Part shown: one piece after another, positions 51,810-62,819 of the stretch | Position numbering within the stretch: position 1 is the first letter of the stretch | How the letters are laid out: every line of letters begins with the position of its first letter | DNA from: Pocillopora verrucosa | Taxonomy: Eukaryota; Cnidaria; Anthozoa; Scleractinia; Pocilloporidae | Assembly (NCBI RefSeq): GCF_036669915.1 | Contig: NC_089319.1 | Span: 20,455,385-20,519,384, forward strand | DNA length: 64,000 nt | Reading direction: 5' to 3' | Notes under the pieces: model-generated | Databases searched by the model: none | Seen by the model: only the letters and a program-made list of their open reading frames with translations | Told to the model about the DNA's origin: nothing | Position numbers and translations under genes: made by a program

Positions 51810-54800
51810 ATGCCTAAAGTACGTCGTAGTCGGAAACCCCCGCCTGAAGGATGGGAATTGATTGAACCAACGCTTGACGAACTGGATCAGAAAATGCGCG
51901 AAGGTAGGCAAACGAGATGAGTGATATGCCATGCTTCCTTACTACAACGTTTGTTGGCTTATGTTTGTTTCTTTGTAAGATGATGTTAATCGTCTGTTTT
52001 ACTCTTTTAAAAACTTCAGCTGAGACAGAACCTCATGAAGGAAAACGAAAAACGGAGTCCATGTGGCCAATATTTAGGTATTCATTAATCTCTAAGCGAA
52101 GTTTTAATTAGGTTGAAGTTTGGTCTATAATTTTCCAAAGGAAAATATAAATGGATTCCTACATCAGATCGTAACAGTTATGTGATAGATATGATACTCA
52201 GTTTTAAGTTAAACGATTACACATCTGTACATAGAGATGGAATTTGTTACGGAGAGGGAAAAAAAACGTAATTCTTTATACAAGAAACGTTCATATATTA
52301 TGTCATTCAAAGAGTAATGAATAGCCATATAAATTCAGGAAAGTGTGAGTTAAATGTTGATGATTTAGTTTGATGTTTCTTCCTTGCATAGCACGTGCTA
52401 TTAGAGCCATTACAAGTTTGCTAGTCGTAAAGGCTTACATCAAGGTGAAAACACACAAATCTCTCTTTTTGATGGTTTTCACATGCAGCTAGCGCAATCT
52501 TGAAACATATATGAGCACCTGTTAGGCCATCTAGATTGTACTTAAGATAATTGTGTTAACCTTTCTACCTTCAAGATTGCAATGTCAGTTGTCAATGTTT
52601 TGTTTCACTCTGTGAAACTGCAGAAATTTATGGCTAATCAAATCATATTTTTCAATTTATATATTTGTATTTCTTTTCATCACCACTCTACTTAAAAATG
52701 TGAAGATAACATGATTAGAAAATTATTTACCGTTCACCACTGGTTCAGGGACTTTTTCTGCATGTGCATGTATGCCTGTATTAACCTCTTAACTCCCATG
52801 AGTGACCAAGACAGAATTTCTCCTTACAATTTCAAGCAGACAAGGGTTTAGAATGAAGGTAATTATCAATTAGGAGATAGTTATTTGATTCAATACCAAA
52901 TTCTCTGAACTTCATAGGAATCGTATGGCAGACAGTAGGGAGAATTAATAATAAGATCTTGGGAGTAGAAGGGTGCATTTTTCTCTGAGACATTTCTTGA
53001 ACCATTTTTTACTGACCCTAGAATCCATCACCAGAAGTCACGTTATGTTTATGAACTGTTCTACAGAAGGAAAGCAATCAGTAGAGGTATTATACATATT
53101 TTTATTATTATTTCAATTACGTTTACATCTCAAAATACAAATGGTTGGTAGACAGGTTGTGAATGGAAGCCAATGATAACCTTAGCAAGATTGTTGCGTG
53201 AAAAATTTACAACTATCTTGACAATATTTCCTCTCACTACTTTCAAGAGGATTATGTATTATTTTTATATTTTCTTGTTGAAGTAATTTTTTTTGTATGA
53301 TTTTTGTAATCATAGAGTTATATGAATACTGTCTAAAAGAAGGATATGCTGATAAAAACCTGATTGCAAAGTGGAAGAAGCAAGGTTATGAAAACCTTTG
53401 CTGCCTTAGATGTATTCAATGTAGAGATACAAATTTTGGTACAAACTGTATCTGCCGTGTACCTAAAGCTAAACTGGAAGAGGTCAGTTCTTGTCTTTTG
53501 TTTCTTACTCTAAGTAGAAATATTGCTGAAAATGAAAGGGATCTTTGCAGTAATGTACACGACAGTTACATTACAGACATACGTTAACCTCAGAACGCAC
53601 ACAAAACACACCCAAAAATTGTATGCAAGTGCAATTTAAAACAAAATGTGCATTTCAAAACATTACAGCTTGATTTACCTGCCTCATTAGTAGTAAAAAT
53701 GAGGCCTGAAAAAAATTTAGGCCTGAGTAGAATTTGAACCCATAACCCTCTCAGTCAAGATATATTGCATTCACAAATATGACCATTTGTTAGCTTCTCC
53801 ATGTTTTGTGTTTTCAATTTGTAATTATTCTATCAGAGAGAGATGAATGTACACTTACTGTAATAATGATTTGGTATCCATATAGATAAAAATAAATTCA
53901 TATTTCCAAGAAAACACTGCAATTTTGCAGTGTTTGCACTGTTATTGTTAATTCAGTTTTTTCCCAGAAATCCTGCATGGTCCCAACCTAGTGGGAACAC
54001 TTTTATATGTTTGCATATGTTTTAAACACTTTTTCTGAAAGATCTCTCGGTTTGAAGTTTATCTGGGGGTGCGTTCCTTTGGGAGAATCTGCATCAGGAT
54101 TTCTGATCTGTGGCATGCCTTTCGAGCAAATCCATTTTCAGATCAGTGATTTATCAAATCCACTCTGGACAAGGATTTTTTGGATCACTGATCTGCACAA
54201 TCTGAAGATGAATCATTGGATCATTGATCCAATGCGTTCCTTTGGGCAAAGGATTTGAAATTAATCATTTTTCCCAGCAGTGCTCAATTTCAAACAAATA
54301 AGTACTTCTTATGTTGACTGGAAAGATTGCTGTCAATCGTTCCACAAATTCTGCACTAAACACAAAATACACTAGATTTTGTAATGTTAAATTGATCGCC
54401 CACTAAGCAAAGGCATTCAGGGTTCCCAAGTATCCATATTATAATCAATACTTGCTTCTGTAAGTCAATGGTAGGTCTTCCCCCATTCCTTAGTCCATGA
54501 GGTAGACCTGGGCAAGTAGCTAACAGGTATTCTAAACAGCTGACTGTAGTTCTTGAAATGTAAAAATGACTTCAAATATCTGAAACACTGTAGAGTGGTT
54601 TAATACGTTCAAAATAATTCTCAATGCAGACATGGCTCTGCTGCTCCCTTATCAAAAGAAACAATAGAAATTCTTCATCTTCACAACTTATCCCTTCTGT
54701 TAGTATTGAATCATTGGAAAGTTCCTTTACTAACAAAACAACAGCTGCTCTATGTGCAATGGCCATCTTTTTTTCATTTTTAAATTTAGCATGTGATTCT

Positions 54801-56036
54801 GCAGACACACTCTACAATTTTGCACCTACTGTCATGGTAATTGATCCAATGAACTAAATCTCCATTCCTTTGATGCACCGTGATCTGTGTGATCTTGGAT
54901 CACAAATCCTAATCCAGATCCTCCCAAAGGAAGGCACCCTGAGACAAGCCTGTTACTCTCTATAGAAACTGAGCACATCAAAACCATATTAACCCTTTAC
55001 ACCCTAACATCATAATGCATATTCTCCATACTGTTCTCTATACATTACCTAGGTTCTAACAAGGAGAATTTGTAAAGCCATCAAGAGCTTTGTTAGTTCC
55101 TGATCATTTCGTTTATTCTTATGACTAAAATGTTTGATTCAAGGGTGATATTGTAAGGGGAAACTAGAACCTTGTTACTCTTAGAGATTAAGGGTGAAGA
55201 TACATGTACAACATGAAGAAGCAAAATTTTTGCAGAAACATATCACTATACTTAAGTTTTAATGTGGTGCTTGTGTTAACCATTGGACCCCAAAGAGTGA
55301 TTAATATCCTGTTTCTCCTCACAATATCACCCCTGAATCATACATTGAGGTTATGAGAATAAAGGAAATGATCACCAACTAAAGAAGCTCTTGATTAACA
55401 AACAAATTATCCGCGTTGGCACCTTAGGAAATTTGTAGATAACAGTATGGAAAATATGCATGCCGATGATAAAGTATGAAGGGTTAAATGGAAGTATTTA
55501 TACAGCTATTTCAATTTACGTTGTCAGATCAAAGCTTCAAGGGTACGGGACAAGACCGAAAGGCGGTATGGGTAGATTAGAATTAATTTTAGGCTTTCGG
55601 GGTTGTCGGCGCGAGATGGACATGGAGGCTGAAAATAGAATTAGTATTGCCTTGCGCGTCTTAACAAAGAGCAGATTAAGATCCCATATTCCCCTTCGGT
55701 CTTGTCTTGTAGCCTTGAGGCTTTGATCCGACAACGTAAATTGAAATAGCTGTATATACATGATTGAAAGTACAGTAGAGTTGATGTGGTGGTGATAGAA
55801 CTTAAAATATTGTTAAAATGTTGTAAAGATTCTCTGGATGCTTTCCGTGGTGATTATGTTGCGCACTCTACAAACATTGTAGACTTTTTAATCTGTTTGC
55901 ACATGACTTTAAATAGCAAACCAAACCTTTGGTCAGTGTCGAGATCTATAATGTTATGAATTGTTCCAATAAACATTTCTTTCAGGGCAAGATTGTGGAG
56001 TGTGTTATATGTGGATGTCGTGGTTGTTCTGGTTGA
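51810..56036 (+). CDS. BUD31: BUD31 homologue (G10 protein), spliceosome component, complete
   Basis: Five coding exons: 51810-51903, 52020-52077, 53022-53086, 53316-53482 and 55986-56036. Phases 1, 2, 1, 0 match and give exactly 144 aa, the length of human BUD31. Recognisable blocks: [18 protein letters not shown] in exon 1, [11 protein letters not shown] in exon 2, [12 protein letters not shown] over exons 3-4, [20 protein letters not shown] in exon 4, then the Cys-rich zinc region ([20 protein letters not shown]) and the last exon [19 protein letters not shown]31 is a core component of the activated spliceosome, found in the nucleus. Its start codon lies 184 bases after the end of the foldback element, so that element must sit in or next to its promoter or leader. 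Introns 2 and 4 hold several short repeats; intron 4 (2.5 kb) is built largely of them. Confidence 0.98.
52783..52978. repeat. CCCTTTAACTCCC family MITE (BUD31 intron 2)
   Basis: Starts TTAACCTCTTAACTCCCATG and ends GATCTTGGGAGTAGAAGGGT, imperfect inverted repeats. Ends 43 bases before exon 3. Confidence 0.72.
53690..53765. repeat. tRNA-B-box-like and AGGCCT palindrome remnant
   Basis: GAGGCCTGAAAAAAATTTAG then GCCT forms a small palindrome, followed by GAATTTGAACCCATAACCC, the reverse complement of a Pol III B-box-like word. The palindrome is nearly the same as the core of the foldback at 36680-36820. A SINE or MITE fragment in BUD31 intron 4. Confidence 0.45.
54067..54939. mobile_element. 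About 870-bp element with TIRs GGGTGCGTTCCTTTGGGA
   Basis: GGGTGCGTTCCTTTGGGAGA then ATCTGCATCAGGATTT at 54067 is mirrored at 54939 (reverse complement GGGTGCCTTCCTTTGGGAGG then ATCTGGATTAGGATTT). TIRs extend about 40 bases and more weakly further in, with many GGATCA/TGATCC words. A minus-strand frame (54808-54572, about 78 codons, [29 protein letters not shown]) lies inside and could be a transposase N-terminal fragment, PIF/Harbinger-like at best. No target duplication is evident. Confidence 0.65.
54990..55195. repeat. MITE of the CCCTTTAACTCCC subfamily (BUD31 intron 4)
   Basis: Starts TTAACCCTTTACACCCTAAC and ends TTACTCTTAGAGATTAAGGG. Shares CATATTCTCCATACTGTTCT and TTGATTCAAGGGTGATATTG with the 28760 copy. 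Confidence 0.65.
55276..55488. repeat. MITE of the CCCTTTAACTCCC subfamily, reverse orientation
   Basis: Starts GTTAACCATTGGACCCCAAA and ends GATAAAGTATGAAGGGTTAA. The interior (CAATATCACCCCTGAATCAT, AATGATCACCAACTAAAGAA) is the reverse complement of text in the 54990 copy, so the two sit in opposite orientation 80 bases apart. Confidence 0.65.
55497..55760. mobile_element. 264-bp foldback MITE in BUD31 intron 4
   Basis: TATACAGCTATTTCAATTTA then CGTTGTC at the left is mirrored by GACAACGTAAATTGAAATAG then CTGTATA at the right. Arms extend about 65 bases further with modest divergence (CAAAGCTTCAAGGGTACGGG against the reversed right arm). No target duplication was resolved. No frame of note. 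Confidence 0.85.
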
Positions 56037-59000
56037 TGCCATGAGAGCAAGGCAGCAATTTGGATATTTACATTATGGGAAGATTTTGCATGGAGGCTAT
56101 CAAAACTATCAACACTTTCCTTTGGTTTATTCCTGGATCCCTGAACTGTATAGAATTACCTTCCGGAAGATTTTTTAATCTGTGCATGGGAGGTTAAGAA
56201 ACCAACGGAAATGAATGAAATCATGGGCCCAGCTGGTTTATTTGTTTATTTTATTGCTTATTAATTTTGGTTGAAAAAAAATCTCATCTAGCATACAAAG
56301 GATATTGGTGTACATAAACAAATCCTGTGCCAATCCCTTATAAAGGTTAGATTTGTTTGAGCAAAAGGGTCAGATTTTCTTGTCTGTATTCGTAATAAAA
56401 GTTTTTGGTAACAAGCTGGTTCTGTTTAAAAAATGGTATTTGTGTGATAAACATTCTGACTTCATAGCAATTGTATCCTGTCACTGGTCACTTGAGATTA
56501 TACATAGAGTAGCCACTGTTTTGGTTCGGCTACGGTGAGTCAATTTGTTTTATACTGGGCTCTATGAGCTGGCACGATTAGACAGATCCTGTCCTCTGAT
56601 TGGTTACCAAGAAGGATATTTGGGCCTATCTTGATCCTAGGTAGTATCCGGCAGTCAACAACATTGTTATGCACCCATTATGTGTTTTGTTTAAACAGTA
56701 CTCTCACTGTACATCCAGTGGTTTTGCCTGGGTCTGTTTCCCCCTAATACTAGTTACCCTCTTCCATAAATTCTTTTGCTCTAACAAAACCAATCTCCGT
56801 ATTGTCTGCTATCTTCTCTTTCGCTCAGAAAATCAAATTTAATCCATCTTTTCGCTGTCGTCTCGGAGACCAAACTTCCGTTGGTCTTACCATCTATAAA
56901 TAACTTCGGTGGAATTGTCCCAACGAAAGCCTAGACCAGAATCGTTCCTCTTTCTTTTCCTCATTTTCTCCTGTTGAAACCTGATAAAACTGGACAGCGG
57001 CAGCTACCTGAACTAAATAGCTCCCTGGTGGCAATCAGAAATTACAGGTCACTGCACCATGAGTGCCATTTGTGTGCATTTCGATTGAGTGTGGTGAAAG
57101 CGATACCAATGATGTCTTTTCCTGTCCTGTCTTGAGCAAATGAAAAAGGAAAAATTGTAAGTTTCCATGGGGAATCGAACCTCAAACATTTAAATTCCAC
57201 GCTCCGATGCTCTACCACTGAGCCACACAGACTCTACGTCGGCGCGGAACGCCATCATTAGAATCAAATGTGACATGTATCCCGCGTGCAGCTAGGATTG
57301 GCAATGTCGAAAGCCTCGTGTGATTCCATCAAATAAGAGAGATGGTAAATTTTAAGCTCGGGAGCAAAATAAAGATGGATGTGTGTTCGTCGTGTTTTCA
57401 TCATTTTTGTTTATCCTATTCTCTGCATTTAAGCGCGCACAAGTTTCGAAAGGGCGAGTTTATCTTTGAGGTGAAGTCTTAATAAAGTCATGTCAACAAA
57501 TTAACCACTTTTGACCGGAAGTTTTAGAAAAGACTGTCAGAGTGTTTTTAGAAAGGAAAGTAAACATGTCTAAAACTCGCTGTGATGAAAAACCGAACGA
57601 AAAAAAACTCAATTCTCGACCAGCTCGAGTAGTTTTGTCGGTGTGAGTCATTTCATACCCAGCGTCGCTTGCATGTCTAAGTATTCACCCTGCGGTGTTG
57701 TCAGCGAGAATACATAAGTAGTTCATCACCTTGTGATAATCAGTCTGAGCCTTTTTTTCGTGGTTTGCTTCGATCCCGGCTTCATAGAGCTCACGGACCG
57801 GTAGGTAACTCTATCATTTGTATCTTTGTTTTTTTTTAGCTAGTAAACATTATTTCTGTTCCTTTCTGCGACTTTTTCGGTGACACTTATTTGTTGAAGA
57901 ACACTTGCTGCTAAACAAAAGGCGAAGAATCTTTCCTGCAGGAAGAAAGATAAAGCTGATTCCAGTGAGTGCTCTTGAAGGAAATTTGAAATCTTCTGGT
58001 CGTGGCTCGTAATTAAAAATAATGTGAGCTTTTCGCGGCGATTTCAGCGTAGACGATCTAGTGTGTTTCACGCAATAACCGGACAGTGTTTGGAAATCTA
58101 CCTCCGCATATAAAAATTACTTGAAGAATGAAAGTGTTGCAAATGCAAAGATTTAATCATGGAGCTTAACGTAAATCTGTCAGCATGAAATGACTGCGTT
58201 CAGAGAAATTTCCTTTATGATAGACAGTACTTGCTAATTCAAAAGAATTCTGACTGATTTGTGAAGTTTTCGAAACACTGTTCTCCACCTACGTTGACTA
58301 AATAGAACGAAAGTAAGGTAGTCCCAGGAAAATGACAAGAGGCTAAATTATATAATTAATCATCTATTTACTTTTCTGAATTTTTGAAAATTTTCTATCG
58401 TCACACCCATAATCTTCCAAGAGAGACTTCTTATCCAATAACCAGTTTTCCTTGACGAGAAACAGCTTTAATTTTTTGTCGATGACAAACACGTTTCTAG
58501 TGTTTGATTGAAGGTCTTCCAAATACCGAAACCCCTTGAGGCAAGACAAATCAACATCAAATTAAATTAAAATAGCAAAATTAGAAAAAAACCTTAGAAA
58601 AAAAATTACAAAGTTGGCCGAGAGCCCAACGGAAATAGATTATAGCTTGTAACCGCTTAAGTTAATGGGTTTCAGCCGATACAATTTTTTTGTTATTATT
58701 ATTAACCTCGGCGGCAGCTGGTTGTTCGTTTAGTTTTTTTTTCGGGATTGTTAACCAGGCTGACAAAAACAAAATGGTAGCTGAGCCTTTGTCAAAACAA
58801 ACAGGCGAACGAGCGTATCACAATTGGAGAGAAAGGTGTATATAATTTTGTCAGCTCTGGGTGAGTCGGTGCTATGTTCTTGCTCACTTCTTCTATTTGA
58901 TTTTTTTTTGTATATTCTCCATTTACTTTTGTCCTCGCTTGCCAAGGCATTGGTGAAACAACAGGCTTACTTGAGATCAGCGTCACAGATGCTTTTTTTC

Positions 59001-62000
59001 CGGTTATATTTCCTACAAAGAGAGACCTTTGCCAAAGATTTGCAAAAATATCTTTGATTCTCTCCTTTTTTCTGCACCCATTCGGTTGTGGGTTGTGTTT
59101 CTTACTGATTAAAAAAATTTAAAAATTAAACTTACACTGAAACACAAAAATAAAGCCGATTGATAAATACAGATAGAGCCATGGAATAAAACGGATAAGT
59201 AACAATTCTAGATTCGACTGTTGGTCTGTTGCATACAATTCGCAAATAATTGGACGGGCACTCTGTGCAAAAATTTTCCATAGAAATACGTTATACAACA
59301 GCAAAAAAAAAGCTGGTCTAGGTTCAAAACCGGTTCTTTGGCGTTAATAATGTCTCACGGGGTATTCAGGAATTGAACAAAGTTCTTTACAATTAGCGGA
59401 ATTATTTCGAAGGTATCGTAATCTTTTATGATCCTCGTCTTTCCTCGCATTTGTGCAGCCCACATTATTTTTGACAGTTACTTAAAAAGTTTGGACATGT
59501 ATAAAAGTACAAGGATTGTTTTTCACTTCTTTCGCGCGCTCAATTGTAAACATTCGCAATGAGTTACGATCACCACACCTAGGATACTGATTCAAAGTTG
59601 GAGAGGTTTGACGCTTCTTGTTCGTAATTCGTTAACGATGGGTGTGATTTGTAATGTAATACTTTTATCAGGAGTCCATATTTGTGGAGATGAATCTCAT
59701 GGATCAATATTCGTCAAGAGAGGCAAATACAAAAATTTTACATGTATATAGCTTTAAGTGTGGGGAAAAATCGTAAGAACCTGCTGGTAAATGGGTAAGC
59801 TTGAAGCAAGAGTAATGAATTGCCTTACTCAGTTTTAGATATTCCTCGAAATGAAAATTTTTTTTGCTAAAATTTTTCAAAATGTTTTTAAAACTTTGTT
59901 TTTCCGCAGTCAATCCCAATTAAATTCTGTTTCATTTGAGATATGATTGGTAATTCTAAAACAAGTAAATAAAGCAGATATTTAAACAAAATATTTCATG
60001 GATTTATTCTCTATCCGGAGAGTATCCGGAAATAACAAAGTTTCTTTGCAATATTATGACTGGAGAAATAATTATTGCACTGTCGTTTAACATGCAACTT
60101 CTGGGTGTGTATTTAACCTGGAGAGAAACTTAATCACATAACCGTATTGGATGTGATGTGGTTGATCAAGCAAAACTAAATAGGTATGTTCTTAATTTAT
60201 CATTGCTTTTTGAAACAATCGTCGCTCTTCTCGGGTAGCACTGTATGTCTATATTAGATTAGTTTGTACTGTCTGCGATGTTTTTTCTAGCTAAGTATCA
60301 ACTTAAAAGTTTAGATGATTTTTTTTCCTGTGAGAAGAAATAACAGGCCACACATGGGAAGTATTAAAACCGTCTCTTCTCACTTGAGTAAAAACATGCC
60401 ACGCATACGCTTTACACTGTATTCATTGGTACGTGATATTATACCTTACGAAGTGCAAAAAGCTAAAACTTTTGGACTTGATCTCTGTCGTCAATGATAT
60501 TTCGCGTAAACCGGACCAAGAGCGAAGAGGAGGTAATGTTAGCCAGTCGAAAAGGGTAGACATTCCACCTCACAAGAATTTATCTCAACTCATATACTTT
60601 TTTTAGAAACATTTCAACCTTCCAGTGTTTACTGGAATAAATAATTTGTGGCGAGAGAAAGAACAACTATCGAGGAAGGTTTTAAAGGATGCTCGAATTT
60701 ATGTCCGCAAGGCAGACTGAATGCTGATTTAACTTCTACGTAATATGAATTATATTTTGATCAAGTTATTCGCCTTTAGACTTTGTCTGAATCACTATCT
60801 AAAGCCACGATCGGACAGAATACTAAGATTTTAGTCCTTACACCACTTAACTTGGGAATTGCCCCAAAGACATCGATCCATTTTGTGATATATCGTATAA
60901 AAAACAATGTGTCTGGTCGTCAAACTTTACAGCAGGGAAGTGGAAAATTTAACAAATGTAACAGGTCACAAAAAGATAAATTTCGAGTATTAAAGATCAA
61001 AAAAAGAAATTTTATCTACAGGATGCAAAAAATTTCAATGAATTGAACGAGTTCTCATGGACGAATCATGTAATGCCCGAAAAATATCAAATTTACATGG
61101 TTCATCCTTCACTAAATACGCAAGCAATTAGCTAAATCACTTATTGAAAGCTGCATCCATAAGTCAGCTGTTTTCGTCTGGGTTATACCATCACGTCAAT
61201 TACGTCAGCTGTATTAATTAAAAAATAACCCGAGGTTACATTAGAAAACGCTACAACTTTCGCGAGCAAAGTACAGTATTGTGGTGCGCCTGGCCACTTA
61301 TCTCTTCCGAATTTAATCTTATTTTCATTCCTGTGCCTTGAGTTTTATCTGCACATGACAACTTGGTCAATGTTCACATCAGCATGATAAAACTTTTTTT
61401 ATCTTTTCTTTTAATTTTACGCACGCCTCTCGAAAAACTCTTCACGTGTTTTGTTAAGGTCAATGGCTGAGACTTTACAGCAGGGAAGTTGGCTGAGACT
61501 TCTTAGATGAATGAAATCACCTGGCAGCACTACACTTAAAGTTTGGTGATGTTTTCGGAATGAAATGTCCTTCAAAATTCACTTATATGTGGCAAAGGGG
61601 AAAGCCGGCTCTTTACTAACTGTCCACACCGGAAAATGATCGATATGCCGGCTTGTAAATTGAGAGAAGTAACTATGTATCCTCGTCTGCAGTTGCTTAA
61701 ATCGCAGTACACCTGCAAGGATTGCTGCTTTACTCGTGCGGCTATGTATCTTAATTTGTAGCATCACACAGTTTTAAAAGTTGCAACGATAATTTGGCGT
61801 TGCCAACTGGTACAAGGATCAAAACCTATCACTATAGAAAGTCAAAGGCCATTAGAGTTATATAATGACAGTTCTTAGATTGTAATAGATTGTTGAGGTG
61901 TTTGGCAGCCGGAAATGTTTGGTCGTCGTTTTATTATTTCGTTTATCGATTCCTTAGCCGGCATCTTGCGTAGGAAATGATCAATAAGATGTAATTAATT

Positions 62001-62680
62001 TGCAAATTCCAAACGTCCGTGCTCATGAAGCAGGTACTTTCAAACAAGTCAATCAGTTGAAAAGCTTATGACTGCATATAACGATACTTTTGAAAATAAG
62101 CAGGGAAATTTTGGTACTCCTATGTAATAAAAGACTTCGACATCTACGATGTTCGGGGAAGTTCGTAGAAAGGATACTGTTCCTTGTAACGTCAAAGAGC
62201 CAGCATGAAAAAAAATGGAAAGTTATTACGACAAAAAAAGTCACGATTATCGTTCGCTTTTACCGCTTTTAAGTAGAGAGAAAATTTATTTTCGAAGTGA
62301 ACTTTTGAAATTAACAATCGAGATAATGATTATTAAGATGCGAAAAAAAAAATAAATAAAAAAAAGCAGATGATGAACATATTGCATTTTCCGCGGTTTG
62401 TTTCTCCCTTCCGGATTTTTCAAATATTATCTTGCCATAATTAGTTTTCCTAATTTAGTAATTACCTCATTCTTTAGTCCTACAAGAATATCATTCAAAA
62501 AACAGCAAAAAATAATTTCAAAAAGAGAATAGCTGTCAGGCGTATTGTAAAAATACAAAGCCTGATTTTGCCGAAAGGAAAAGACTCACTCCACCTTTTA
62601 TTCAACGTTCTCTTTGTCCAAAGTCACATCCGCAATAGTTATCAATAATCGTAATCAGCAGATATAAACAGACCGGTGAC
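56037..62680. other. 6.6-kb stretch without recognised genes
   Basis: BUD31's 3' UTR is probably in the first few hundred bases (an AATAAA-containing word lies near 56393). The rest shows only short frames without motifs, homopolymer runs and one tRNA-like SINE (57163-57236). Distal regulatory DNA for BUD31 or for the gene starting at 62681 may be present but cannot be seen. Confidence 0.5.
57163..57236 (-). repeat. tRNA-like SINE head (minus strand)
   Basis: The minus strand reads GTGTGGCTCAGTGGTAGAGC then ATCGGAG, and 25 bases on GAGGTTCGATTCCCC: good A and B boxes. The would-be acceptor stem and anticodon stem do not pair, so this is a SINE, related to 26852-26924 (both have GCTCAGTGGTRGAGCATC). 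Confidence 0.65.
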
Positions 62681-62819
62681 ATGGCAATTTTCACTTCTCA
62701 GAGCTTAAAGTCGGCGACGTCAGGCGGTTTAGCCGCTTTACGTTTTTTCCAATCTAATTCAGTGTCACAAGCATTCTTTAAGGCGGTGTGCTCTCAACTC
62801 TTAAGGAAACCGCAGAGAG
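62681..62819 (+). CDS. Probable first coding exon, mitochondrial-presequence-like, gene leaves window
   Basis: ATG at 62681 opens 46 codons plus one base, ending GAGAG|GTAAGT, a consensus donor. The peptide (MAIFTSQSLKSATSGG, then AALRFFQSNSVSQAFF, ending LLRKPQR) has no Asp or Glu and is rich in Ser, Ala, Phe and Arg/Lys, as in mitochondrial targeting sequences. The frame also stays open into the intron (to 62959), so splicing is inferred. No second exon was found before 64000. Family unknown. Confidence 0.5.

Noticed and set aside
57163-57236. Functional tRNA gene
   Set aside because: A and B boxes are good, but acceptor and anticodon stems do not pair and no standard anticodon loop is present.
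58751-58986. Two overlapping 64-codon minus-strand frames
   Set aside because: They are short, frame-shifted versions of the same AT-rich DNA without motifs or splice context.
62663-62669. TATA box for the exon at 62681
   Set aside because: TATAAAC ends about 13 bases before the ATG, too close to allow a normal leader.
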